Source: Trifolium pratense (lineage: Eukaryota; Streptophyta; Magnoliopsida; Fabales; Fabaceae). From it: a DNA stretch of 64,000 bases. Positions 1 through 10,321 of the stretch are shown here, piece by piece; position 1 is the stretch's first letter; every line of letters begins with the position of its first letter. The translations under genes were made by a program, and so were the position numbers. The stretch spans positions 38,291,362 to 38,355,361 of the forward strand of contig NC_060061.1 in the NCBI RefSeq assembly GCF_020283565.1, given 5' to 3'. The notes under the pieces are model-generated. The model worked only from the letters and a program-made list of their open reading frames with translations. It did no database searches and was not told the origin of the DNA.

Positions 1-299
1 ACACAATGATATACAGGTGGCATGGTGTGAAGTGAAGTGGATCACATTGTTCTTCATTCAATTCAATTCAATTGAAAGATGAAACCTTCCCTAAATAATT
101 CCATCATCCTAACCCAAATAATCCCTATGATTCAACATGTGAACCCAATTCTAATAACTTTTTAATTCATATTATTATTCAATAAATCTGTATACAATTG
201 TTTTTGTCTTTAACCCTAGTAGGTTATATAGCTACTACTATGCATTTTAGATCTTTCGGACCCGTAAGATTAATCATTAAGTTGGCGGCAAGACATGCT
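1..299. other. AT-rich intergenic DNA
   Basis: No coding exon, RNA gene or repeat end is visible. The short open frame starting near 198 has no family resemblance and runs into the SINE remnant that follows. Confidence 0.5.
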
Positions 300-433
300 G
301 TTTTTTTGTCAAATAATTTAGCAGTCAGATTCACACATTATAAGTGTAGAAAAGTAACAAATTTGAGATTCAAACTCTAACCTCTCCAATAATATTCTTA
401 GTATCTACCAACTAAACTACGCTTACGAGAAGC
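300..433 (-). mobile_element. tRNA-derived SINE remnant
   Basis: Read on the minus strand, the sequence starts with an A-box-like TAGTTTAGTTGGTAG. A degenerate B box, GAGTTTGAATC, follows at tRNA-like spacing. After that come a short unrelated body and the tail motif AAATTATTTGAC with a short A run. This order (tRNA head, body, short A tail) is that of plant SINEs. Boundaries are approximate and no target duplication was found. It is not a functional tRNA because the acceptor stem is not formed. Confidence 0.65.
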
Positions 434-772
434 AATACATGATGTTATTGAGTCATACTCCACATAAACTTTATATCCATTAGGAAGTGAGTTAATTTAA
501 TTAAATTAAAATGTATTTGTTTAAAAACTTGCCGAATATCATCATAGCATACGTCACTTAAAATTACTATTGATTGTATCACGAGTCTAAAGATCAGATT
601 GCATTCCTAATTTGGAAATGAATGTCCCACATCTTAGTTCATATTTTAGAATAAAAATTATAGTAATATTTATCGTTTCGTCAAGTTGCTTCATTTCACC
701 CCCTATATATACAAGAGTTCAAGTTTTAATTAGCTACTCTGCCTCACCAAATTTCTTCACAAAACATAAACA
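434..772. other. Intergenic / 5' flank of the GAT1_2.1-like pseudogene
   Basis: AT-rich sequence. A possible TATA-like stretch (CCCCTATATATAC) lies about 65-75 bases before the ATG at 773. That spacing would suit an ancestral promoter. Nothing else is visible. Confidence 0.35.
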
Positions 773-3700
773 ATGTCTTCCAATCTCTCTATCATTCTTC
801 CTCGTGTTCTAATCGTTTCAAGACGAACCCTTCGTAAGAACAAGTTCGTTGATTTTGTCGGTAAGTAATTAAGTTAGTTCATTTATCCACGAGTTTTTGG
901 ACCTAACTCACCTAAACTTTTTATTAATAAAAAAAATTATTTTTCAGGTGAATATCATCTTGATCTTATAGTAGCATATGGTGCTGTACCCGTAATTGGT
1001 CCTCGTGTTTCGGGGGTACGCACGTTGTTAAACAATTTTGAACCCTTTATATGATGATTACGATGGTCATAGACATGCTATTAAGGTTGTTAAGAACACA
1101 CCTTTGTATGATTGGTTTAAGGATTCTTTGAAAAATGAGGGAATGGATGAGATTTTGGTTAATAGCTATCATCACCAAGGTGTTAAGAGATTGGCACAAC
1201 GTTTTGTACCAATGGCTTTTGCAAATGATGGTTTAATTGAAGGGTTTTATGACCCTTGTGCTTATAATCCAGATGAGGGTAAGTTTATTATGGGGTTGCA
1301 ATTTCACCCGGAGCGTATGAGAAAACCTAATTCAGATGATTTTGATTACCCTGGATGCCCATTTGTTTACAAGGTACTATGTAATATTTACTAATTGTTA
1401 CTTTCGAGTTTTAATTAACTTTGTGGTCGACATTCCCTACATTCACATAGTCTGTATTTTTTTTTTTTTTTTTTTTTTTTGATAAGCAATATTTGGATTA
1501 GAATGAGTACAAGGGGTACTCAACCCTTACAATCCAAAAACAATCACCTTAAATACAACGAAAACAAGCTAAGGGGTTGTTACACCAGTCAAGGAAAGCT
1601 ACATTATCAATGTTCCTTGATCTACCGATGAACCAAAACCAAGCAATATAAATAATTTGATCTACTAAAGATGAAACATTAACAAAATCTCCTCTAAATA
1701 TAATATTATTTCGCATACGCCAAATACTCCAAGTTGTGGCCAACCAAATAATGTGACGGAATCGTTCGTTGTTGCTTCCTGTTATTAAGACTCCAAATTG
1801 AATCAAATGATTGGGAACATCAGTCGCGGAACAAAAACGTGTGCCCATCCATTTGAATATTTTGCACCAAATTTGCTTTGTAACATTGCAATTGAAAAAC
1901 ATATGTGGAATGTCTTCAACTACATTGAAACAAAAAACACAGCTTCTCTCGTGATTGTTTGTAATGACACCTTTATTGTACAAAGCTTCCCTAGTTGGTA
2001 ATTTTCCGAGCAACAACCTCCAACCAAAAATACTAACTTTCGAGGGTACATTATTTAACCATAGAAGTTTCAATGCATTCGCCGTGATTGGCTCAATGTT
2101 GCACTCTCCAGTCCTGGGCAGCAGCGCTGTATAGGCTGTATTGACAGTGAAAAAACCATCTTTATGAGGTTTCCACCTACGCCGATCCCGTGTCTCCCTT
2201 GATGGCCTAACCTGATCCAGAATTAACAACAAATCGTGAACTGTTTCTGATTCAATATCGGATAGTTCGGTTGTCCATTCAAACTTCCACTTCCAAGTAT
2301 CTCGCTCCCACATGCCCATGGTTGAAAAATGACCATCTGGTAGTGTGGATTTCACATAAAGAGAAGGAAACATTACTCTCAGCGATGCCGTACCTATCCA
2401 CTGGTCTTTCCAAAAACTGATATCGTTGCCGTCACCCAAAATACTACTAACATTATTACCAAACCAGTTAGCATTATCCATACCTCCCAGACACCATAAA
2501 TCCCGCCACCAAATTGAAGCATGTTTAAGATTGTCCCTTCCTTCACCATACAAGAAATTAGCTACAAGGGAGCCGTACCGAAACCTCAATAAATCATACC
2601 ATGGCGACTCGGTATCATTCAAGCATCTCCACTTCCACTTACATAAAAGTGATGAATTGAACAACTCTAAGTTTTTTATTCCCAAACCTCCATTCTCTTT
2701 TGGCTGGCATATTTGGTCCCAACTAACCCAACACATTTTGTTACTATCCAAACCACCACTCCACAAAAATTGTCGTTGAATACAAACCAATTCTTTTATC
2801 ACACAAGCCGGTGCCTTAAAAAAGGAAAAGAAATAAAGTGGCAAACTGGATAGAACGGATTTAATAAGGGTGACTCTACCTCCGATGGATAAATGACGAC
2901 CATTCCAAATACTAAGTCTTTTTTTCATGACATCCAAAATAGGTGACCAAGTAGCCTTTCTTCTTGGGTTAGCTCCTACCGGAATACCAAGAAATCTGAA
3001 GGGTAAATGATCCACCCCGCAATGCAAAAAGGATGAAGAGGCGCGCAAAAATCTGTCGTCAAGGTTAATACCATAAAGTTTGCTCTTGAAAAAATTAACT
3101 TTCAAGCCAGACACAAGCTCAAAGCTTCTTAACACAGTTTTAATACTCCACAAGTTATCCCAATTTCCTTCTCCCACTATAATAGTGTCGTCAGCAAATT
3201 GAAGTGTATGGAACAAAATAGTATTACTGACCTTATAACCGTGAAAGAGACCTGTAGCCACCGCTTTGTTCATAAGACCAGTAAGGCCCTCTGCAACAAT
3301 CAGGAACAGAAAAGGTGATAATGGATCTCCTTGCCTCAAACCTTTACCGACATTAAAATCTCCCGTAGGACTACCATTCACCAAAACAGACATTGAACTT
3401 TGAAAAACACAAGCTCGTATCCATTGCCTCCATCCTTCCGCAAAACCCATTCTAACCATCATATTGTGTGAATGTAGAGATTGCTGACTCATGGCAATTT
3501 GAATTCTTAATATTAATGTCATTGTGATCATAATATCAATGATGACAGTGTAGTTGCAATTGAAAAATGCAATTGCAATTTAAAAACTTGCTTATTTTTT
3601 TGACATAGTATATTACATACATTGGTACTCATTGAGATAACATTTTGAAAGCTTGATTTTATGGAAATTAAATGTGCAGGAATTTGTGAAGGCAGTGATT

Positions 3701-4265
3701 GTTTATTAAAAAAGGCTGAATATTTTAACATCAGTGCCAAAACCTATGAAACTAAATAAGGAAATGAAGAACAAAAGGAATAAGATTATAATGTGTAGCT
3801 TTTCACTTGCAAAAAATCTATACGCCACCGGCCGTGGAAAATGTTCTTCCAAACATTCGGAATTTGAAATTATAGCTGAATTTCTCGAGGTAACAAATTA
3901 CATAAACATAATTAATATATTAAAAAAATATTACGATAGATATGAAGCTTTCACCGACAACTATCTAATTATAGAAATTAATATGACGTATACATATATT
4001 TGATTTATTTGAATTTGTTTACACAATGTAGTCAAATACAAGTTTAAGTGTGCAACAAGAGAATCGGTTAAAGCAAATGGGAGCAACAGTTAGGAATGGA
4101 GGGTTATATGTTGAGAGATTGAAGAAGTTGAATGAGGAAAGAGAAAAAAGGGCAAATAATGTAATGGAGAAAATGGTTGTGGAGCAATTATCTGACCTAC
4201 TTTCTTTCTACCACAATATGGGGAAAATTTGTTCTCAAATATTGGAAACAAAGCTAAATGCATGA
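773..4265 (+). pseudogene. Glutamine amidotransferase-like (GAT1_2.1 type) pseudogene
   Basis: This resembles the plant class-I glutamine amidotransferase family typified by Arabidopsis GAT1_2.1. Exon 1 (773-860) and exon 2 (from 948) encode the N terminus, with GEYHLDLIVAYGAVPVI recognisable. At about 1040 the reading jumps from NNFEP straight to YDDYDGHRH in another frame. The middle segment that carries the nucleophile cysteine in the family is therefore absent, and the upstream frame stops at 1052-1054. The later catalytic-site region survives (FHPER near 1306). Exon 2 ends near 1373. The intron has taken a LINE. Exon 3 is 3680-3889 and contains an in-frame TAA (AVIVY, stop, KRLN). Exon 4 is 4032-4265 and ends KLNA. 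The exon boundaries and C-terminal sequence are well preserved, so inactivation looks fairly recent. A product, if any, would lack the catalytic cysteine. Confidence 0.82.
1457..3478 (-). mobile_element. 5'-truncated LINE (L1-type) in an intron
   Basis: A long T run at 1457-1480 is the poly(A) tail of a minus-strand retroposon. The open frame 1549-3531 encodes the C-terminal part of a non-LTR polyprotein. It has reverse transcriptase motifs GLRQGDPLSPFLF and LQFADDT (the catalytic aspartates), a thumb region, then the Cys/His zf-RVT region (VPSKVSIFGWRLL, CVFCFNVVEDIPHMF). The endonuclease and the RT N terminus are missing. Recognisable LINE sequence begins at about NMMVRMGF (near 3468-3478). 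The first 15-20 codons of the open frame are flanking intron sequence. No clean target duplication was found. The element is inside the second intron of the amidotransferase pseudogene, in antisense. It looks uninterrupted by stops over about 640 codons. Confidence 0.85.
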
Positions 4266-4881
4266 TGTATGTTGTCAATTACTTCAAATATTGGACTCAA
4301 ATCACATCACATGAATCTTGGGTGGTATGGTTTGGTAGCTAGGTGTCTTTGGATATCCTTTGTACATGTTTCACCTTTTTTTTTTCCCTTCTCTTAGTGA
4401 AAGTTATTGTATCTTAATTAATCTCGATCCTTTTGAGGTTGAAAGTTTTTTTTTTTTTTTTTTAAATATAAAGCTTCTGATTTGGTAGCTAAACCACGTT
4501 TCTGATTTGAGGTAAAACTGACCCAATAAAAGAAGCATGAAAACCTTCTACAAATGCACCATATGATTTGATTGACAAAGGATATATATGTGTTGCTACA
4601 AAAAACTGCCGTGACAATTTTTTTCTTTTTTTTAAACTCGGTGTCCGGCCCTAGAATCCACTAATTCGAGAAGACAACCTCACCGTCCACTTGCGAGAGT
4701 TTCATTTAAATTTAGAGTATTTGGGGATTGAAAATGTCAACTAGTCTCTAAAATCGCTAACACTAACAACAAGTGATTTTGTGATATTTCAATAACCGGC
4801 TGTTGCTAATTCATTTAGCGATACTGATTTCAAAATTCGGTTGTTAAATCGATTGTAATGGTAACTTAAATAATACGACTA
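4266..4881. other. Intergenic
   Basis: 3' flank of the amidotransferase pseudogene, with T-rich runs at 4377-4384 and 4446-4463. No gene, RNA or clear repeat was recognised. Confidence 0.4.
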
Positions 4882-5122
4882 TCTATACTTATATATAAAG
4901 TGAATACAAAAGTTTGTGTCAAGTTTTCATAATATCAACAATACCCTTGATTTTTTTAGTAACAATAAAAATCTTTTATTAACAAACTCACCATAACATA
5001 AGCCACATTTTTTTAAGCAACAAAAATATTTTATTAACAAACTCACCATAACTTAAGACATGTCTTTTTTTTACGTAAGTTAGACACAGGCAGGCGCGTT
5101 CCACGCCTGTCTAGCCCGCTAG
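4882..5122 (+). mobile_element. Short non-autonomous Helitron
   Basis: Begins TCTATACTTATATATAAAG after an A. It ends with a GC-rich hairpin (around CAGGCGCGTTCCACGCCTG) followed by GCCCGCTAG and a T. The 5' TC, the 3' hairpin plus CTAG and the A|T insertion site are the Helitron hallmarks. The interior contains two copies of a motif around TTTTATTAACAAACTCACC. The minus-strand element at 22456-22663 is the same family. No coding capacity. Confidence 0.72.
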
Positions 5123-5737
5123 TTTTTTATAAACTCCCTTACTTAATAAACTTCATGGTGCACCCATCATAATCGGTCATAATTAGGTCCAATTCGTGTA
5201 GTGCAGCTATTGGATTCCTAAAACAACATTATCATCATTAAGATTAAGAGTTTTTGTTTTCGTGCCTCCTACCATTTTTCATTAACCTCTTAAAATGACA
5301 AAAATATCCCCCTCGTTATATAGAGAGTGAACTGCGTTCGCACCTTAAGTAGCAAGTGACATTATTTTTTTACCTGAATCCACTCGTCTTGCCTCCCAGA
5401 TGAAACAACAATCTGATTTGAAAAAAAACATCGTTTGCTAACTAGGTAGCGAACGTCCTTCATCCAATTTATTGTGTACAATGCGAACGTACTTTGTATA
5501 TAATAAATGAAGTGGAAGAAATTGTCATAATAAATGGGAGGTTGAATCGTAACCCTTTCAAAATTTAATGAGCGTATAAAAAAGACTTTTCATTATAATA
5601 TAACTAAAATGAAATTTAGAGAAAGAAAGATAACATCAAACTCACAATTTGCAATGGTCAAGAGTAAATATTAATAAAACTTATATTAATATATTATTTC
5701 ATCATTTTTATTCTTCAATCAACATAATTTTAATGGG

Positions 5738-5739
<2 letters not shown>
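5123..5739. other. Intergenic
   Basis: AT-rich sequence without a supported gene. It ends in a (TA)n tract. Confidence 0.4.

Positions 5740-5773
<34 letters not shown>
5740..5773. repeat. (TA)n microsatellite
   Basis: About 17 TA units just 3' of the S1/SPH-like gene at 5782-6268. Confidence 0.9.
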
Positions 5774-5777
<4 letters not shown>

Positions 5778-5781
5778 CAAG

Positions 5782-6268
5782 TTACACATTAAAAATATTA
5801 TTATCTTCACCAAGATGCCTCCCATCTTGTATAACAACTTTAGGATTCCAAGGATAGCATTCATAAGACTCAGACTTTATCATACATGGTCCAGATTTAT
5901 CTATTTTCCAATGACATTCTTTACCACATTGATGCTTATCTCGTGTTTCAATATAAATGTCAAAGTACTGAAATTCGTTAATCCATGAAAATCTACAAAA
6001 ATATAACTTATTTTCTAATAAAGGCTTAGTCTTAAAACTAAAGAAGTAAGTTTGTCCAAAATTTAATTTTTGATACCCAATATCACTATTTTTGTCTTTA
6101 CAATGAACACCGAGCTGAACATTGGTTATGTTGTTGACAATGTATACATTTACTCTCTTTCTAAACAGTGAATCAGCAGAAGTGTCTTCACCATTGCTAA
6201 ATTGTAAAGCAAAAAAAAACAGTTAGTAACATAAAAATTGAGGGCACAATTTTGGAGACTGATATCAT
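5782..6268 (-). pseudogene. S1/SPH-type secreted protein gene with signal-peptide frameshift
   Basis: The mature protein is open from about 6210 to the TAA at 5782-5784. It reads as a plant self-incompatibility S1 homologue (SPH): VNVYIVNNITNVQLGVHCK, then LYFCRFSW, FDIYIETRD, a C..C pair and KSGPCMI, with the cysteines of the intact paralogue at 8381-8821. Upstream, an ATG at 6268 starts MISVSKIVPSIFMLLTV, matching the paralogue's signal peptide. The two parts are joined by nine T's on the coding strand (A run 6211-6219 of the window). As written the frame stops at TAG shortly after. One T fewer would give a continuous secreted protein of about 160 residues, with a longer C-terminal tail than its paralogue. 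It may be a real null allele or a homopolymer error. S1/SPH proteins are small secreted plant proteins; the role of this one is unknown. Confidence 0.8.
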
Positions 6269-6338
6269 CGTACTTGCACAATAATTTAATTGATATATCT
6301 TGGTATTGAAACATATGATCTAGTTGCTTCTCTTGCTA

Positions 6339-6339
<1 letters not shown>

Positions 6340-6399
<60 letters not shown>
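6340..6399. repeat. (AT)n microsatellite
   Basis: About 30 AT units, 70 bases upstream of the start of the minus-strand S1/SPH-like gene. It is close enough to lie in its promoter. Confidence 0.9.
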
Positions 6400-6403
<4 letters not shown>

Positions 6404-7586
6404 CTGTTGAACTTTAAAAAAATAAAAAGACTTTTTAAAAATATATATATTGTTGACCCTAATTAAATTAAAGAGACTTCTTTAAGGATATCAATTAATT
6501 ATTAATAAGGTAATATAATTTATTTTATTTAATGTAGTATTATTTTTTGACTTAATAGGTAATATTATATTTTTTTTTACTCAATATGTAATATTATATA
6601 TATATTTTTTGACTCAGTATGCATTTTTTTTTTGTTTTAAAAGTTATAAATATTAATTAATAGTTTGACCAAAAAAGAAATTAATTAATACTGTAGTTAT
6701 TAATTACTTTGACTCAATTATTTTTAGTACATACTTTGACTCAATTGTTTTTGTACCATACTCTGACTTAATATTAATGGATTAATTTTGTACCAGGGAC
6801 GTAAATGGGGCGGAGATTGAACGGATGATACTTTACCAATTATTATCTTACTATCTAAAATATTCCTCAACTCTGTTCTCATTCCTTATTTCGGGAGTAT
6901 TCTTCCTTCATTCTCATCCACGCGGATCCCACAATTTCCGCGGAGGTCATCAACCTTAAAAAAGTATCAAATTTCTATTATTTTCGATCAAAGTAGTTGT
7001 AAAAAAATAGTGAAGTTTAATTATAAAACATATAAAAAAAATTATTGTAAGTCTCATAACAATAATAAACATTAATTATATATAAAAAATCTATACACGT
7101 AAAGTTATAATTAAAAATAATTTATAAAATACTTATGTATACATTGATAAATATTATTTTATAAAAAAATTTGGGGACGGAGGATAAAATTATGAAGTAC
7201 AATGGTACTCCGACCTATATAACACAAAGGAAAATAAAAACAAGTAAGAAATAGGAACCAATACTTCCAACCCACTACTAAAAAATGAGTAAATTTGCAT
7301 TTGAATAGTAGAACAGTAAGGAATGGACAGAACAATACATGACAGAATAAGATAATATAGGACAGGACAAAACTGTACCGGAGAAAGAGAATGCGATAAT
7401 ATTTTTATATTCGAAAATAAAAAGGGTATTTTCGTATTTTTTTATAGTTGTACTGTGGACAAAAAGTTGTCATGTAGTTCAGTGAGGGACAAAATTCTTG
7501 TTTTTGTCCCGTCTCTTGCTACCTAATTTGTCCAGTCCCATAAACAATTTTAAATCAAATAGGGTACAACAAAAGTTGGATGAGAT

Positions 7587-7643
7587 GACATTAATATATT
7601 GGAGTGTGTTTAAAGGAGTGTATTAGAGGGTGTAACCCTAGCA
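7587..7643 (+). repeat. Direct repeat, copy 1
   Basis: Matches 7942-7997 with a few substitutions. Shared landmarks are ATTAATATATTGGAG, GTGTTTAAAG and TAGAGGGTGT.ACCCTAGCA. The two copies are 355 bases apart and could be the ends of an unrecognised element or a local duplication. Confidence 0.7.
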
Positions 7644-7941
7644 TGATGATGTAGAATCAAACATGGGTTTGTTGGGTATTTTATTTTTGAAATACATAGA
7701 AAATCTATTGATCTTCTTGTTGCTGGTGTGCTTTTCACAGTATTGTTATCAAGAAAGTAAATGTAGAAGAAAATGTACATAATCTGCAATTTCGAAAGAG
7801 ACTGTGAATGTGAAAGTCTGAAAGATGAAAAATTACAGTTTAAGTGATAAAGTACCAAAAATAAAATAAAATAAAAAATGAAAATAATTGTCCAACTTGC
7901 GGAACAGGTTAAAAGGTAAGAATTTAAAAAATGAATGATGC

Positions 7942-7997
7942 GGCATTAATATATTGGAGCGTGTTTAAAGAGTGTGTTAGAGGGTGTGACCCTAGCA
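7942..7997 (+). repeat. Direct repeat, copy 2
   Basis: Partner of 7587-7643, about 85-90% identical by eye. Confidence 0.7.
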
Positions 7998-8246
7998 CTC
8001 CTCTTATGCAAAATCATACATACAGCAAAAGTCGAAACTAATTAATGTGAGATGAATAAATGTATAACTAGGTCAAAAAAAGAACAAAAAATTAATAAGC
8101 AAGAGGAAAAAATATGCACTTTTACACCAAAAGAAATCAGAAGAAAATTTTGAGAAAGAAAAGAAGATTAAACTCACAATTTGTAATGGTAAATCCAGCA
8201 AAATGTATGATATATTATTTCATGATTTTTATTCTTCAATCTATAG

Positions 8247-8351
<105 letters not shown>

Positions 8352-8380
8352 CAAGGAAAATATATAGATTAAAATACACA

Positions 8381-8821
8381 TTACTTATTCCATTCAAAGC
8401 ATTCTACAGATTTTGGCCCAATATCATTAATCTTAATCCTACATGGCCCTGATTGATGTATTTCATAGCGACAGTCGTGTTGGCAACTTGCCGAATCTCG
8501 ATCTTGAATATAAACGTCAAAGTAGCGTAAGTTATTAGGGTTCCATGTAAATCCACAAAAGTATAAGGTGTTTTGCATAAAGGCATTGGGCCTAAAATCG
8601 AAGCTGTAAGTTTCTCCGGTATGTAATGATCGAAATCCTTTATCATGATTTTTATCTTTACAGTGAACACCAAGTTGAAGACCCCATGTTAAGTTGTTAG
8701 TAACGTAAACGTGTACTTTGGGCGGTAGGAAGATACTACATTTTCCACCCTTCAACTGAAAACCAATAATAATAGTTACTAACATAGAACATGATAACGC
8801 AAATTTTGAAACTGAAACCAT
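8381..8821 (-). CDS. S1/SPH-type self-incompatibility protein homologue
   Basis: A 146-residue intronless frame, usual for the plant self-incompatibility S1 (SPH) family. Residues 1-27 form a hydrophobic signal peptide (FALSCSMLVTIIIGFQL). The mature part has VHVYVTNNLTWGLQLGVHCK, LYFCGFTWNP, FDVYIQDRD, a CQHDC pair, SGPCRI and a final cysteine in VECFEW. This is the family cysteine arrangement. Known members are small secreted proteins. In poppy the founding member is the stigma self-incompatibility ligand, but most legume and Arabidopsis homologues have no assigned role. The start at 8821 is chosen because it gives a complete signal peptide, whereas an internal frame at 8673 is a shadow. 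A broken paralogue lies 2.1 kb away on the same strand, so this is a tandem pair. Function here is not inferable. Confidence 0.92.
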   Translation of the reverse strand: MVSVSKFALSCSMLVTIIIGFQLKGGKCSIFLPPKVHVYVTNNLTWGLQLGVHCKDKNHDKGFRSLHTGETYSFDFRPNAFMQNTLYFCGFTWNPNNLRYFDVYIQDRDSASCQHDCRYEIHQSGPCRIKINDIGPKSVECFEWNK

Positions 8822-9613
8822 TATAATTTGTCAATTGATTGATTATAAACTGATGTTACAATATATGACATGTTTTCTAGTTAATTATATATATTGTTCA
8901 GTCTAATAAAGACTTTTTTTTTTTTTGGTACGTTTCTTGAAACAAAGAAACTCCACCAAATATTTAATTACCTTTCATACTATGATTCTCCATAATTGCT
9001 CTTAAATTAAAATTTCAACGTAACAAGACGACTGCAATACTATGATTCTCCATTTGAATACAATAGCTTAAATGTCATGATTCTCTACTATTGTAAGGCT
9101 TTGACTTTTTTTTTTTTTTTGATAAATAAACGAAGGCTTTGACTTTTTAATACTACACTAATACATGTTTTGGAATTGATCGACAATCTAAAATTATTTA
9201 TGAATGCATAGAAAATATTTCTGGATGCATATACAATGTAACATTTAGAAAACTTTAATATGCATTCAGAAACATTTGTACTATAAATATTTTTAAATGC
9301 ATATTTTCTATTATGTTTTGTGGATTTGGTAATACTTGTACGGTTTTGAATTAGGATCCTCAGCTGCCAATTTGTCTGCAGCGGTTTTTCTACTGTATTA
9401 TTTTGGGCCTCTTGATTCATCCAATTGTTGAGATATATCATAAAAATTAACATTAAAAATATGGGTAAAGTACCGTAGCCATCCTCTTTCTGTATTACCA
9501 CCACTGCCTCAAACACAATTTTTGCAGCATAATAATAGATAATCATCTTTTTTCCATTTAAATTTTGTTAAACACTCACAATTAATTTTCCATACAACGA
9601 TTGTTAAGAATCA
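8822..9613. other. Intergenic
   Basis: No supported gene. Contains a miniature LINE-tail insertion at 9095-9148. A minus-strand frame of 152 codons (9088-9546) has no recognisable domain and runs through that insertion. Confidence 0.4.
9095..9148 (-). mobile_element. Ultra-short LINE 3'-end insertion with target duplication
   Basis: A 16-base direct repeat (AAGGCTTTGACTTTTT at 9095-9110 and 9133-9148) flanks only a T run and GATAAATAAACG. The LINE at 1457 begins with the same T-run-then-GATAA pattern. This looks like a LINE insertion truncated to little more than its tail. Confidence 0.6.
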
Positions 9614-9830
9614 ATGGCCTCTTCAACCTCAACTTTGTATCTTCTAATGTTAGTGTTATCGGTATCAGTCCTTGGCGACCAAACAGACTTACATAGTTCA
9701 TATGAAACTTACATAGTTCATATGAAACACATGCAATAACCACAATGCTTCATCTATGTACTCTTCCATTCTTCAATCTTATTCTGATTCTAATTTTGAT
9801 TTTGATTCTTATAACGGCTTTGCTGTTTGA
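9614..9830 (+). pseudogene. Subtilisin-like protease (SBT1-type) N-terminal relic
   Basis: The ATG at 9614 starts a signal peptide (STLYLLMLVLSVSVLGDQTD) followed by ETYIVHMKH. This is the characteristic opening of the I9 inhibitor propeptide of plant subtilases. The frame stops at 9737. A second frame (9741-9830) reads SSILQSYSDSNFDFDSYNGFAV, matching the later propeptide motif YSY...YNGFA, then stops. The catalytic domain is absent. A 20-base tandem duplication (unit ACTTACATAGTTCATATGAA) sits inside the TYIVHM codons. It is a dead fragment about 220 bases long. The parent gene is not in the window. Confidence 0.68.
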
Positions 9831-10022
9831 TGTAGGAAGGCTGGTCGCGCTGGATTGAAGACGAAGTGGCGCGCAAAAAAGGTTCACTTGAAAAATAGTA
9901 AAGATTTGATTTTATTCTAGTTTAATTAGATTTGTTATTTTTCTTTTACTAGCCAAATTTATTATTTTTATATTTTAGCTAGATTTAGTATTTTTATTTT
10001 TGTTAGATGTGTTGATTTATGA
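9831..10022. other. Intergenic
   Basis: T-rich sequence between the subtilase relic and the fold-back MITE. Nothing recognised. Confidence 0.4.
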
Positions 10023-10321
10023 AAAATTGCATTTTTGGCCACCTAAGTTTTAGAAAGTTGCGATTTTGACCTCCTATGTTTCAAAATAGCACTTCTACCC
10101 CCTAACTTTATCCTCTCTTGCAAGAGCTTAATTTTGAACAAGTCAACGCTGATGTGGCAAGTCACTCAGCAAGTGACTTGCCACATCAGCGTTGACTTGG
10201 TCAAAAATCAAAATTGGCCTTTTGCAAAAGGGGTAAAGTTAGAGGGCTATAAGTGCTATTTTAAAATATAGGGGCTCAAATCGTAACTTTCTGAAACTTA
10301 GAGGGCAAAAAATGCAATTTA
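10023..10321. mobile_element. Fold-back (palindromic) MITE
   Basis: The whole 300-base stretch is an inverted repeat. The outer arms begin AAATTGCATTTTT on both strands. The core is a perfect 28-bp stem (10139-10166 with 10172-10199) around a five-base loop CAGCA. No coding capacity. The transposon superfamily is not determinable because no clear target duplication is visible. Confidence 0.8.

Noticed and set aside
4860..5130. LTR end reading of the 4882-5122 sequence
   Set aside because: TC start, hairpin plus CTAG end and A|T site fit a Helitron, and there is no TG...CA end or target duplication.
9088..9546. Minus-strand open frame of 152 codons
   Set aside because: No recognisable domain, ends in a Lys run translated from a T tract, and crosses a retroposon tail insertion.
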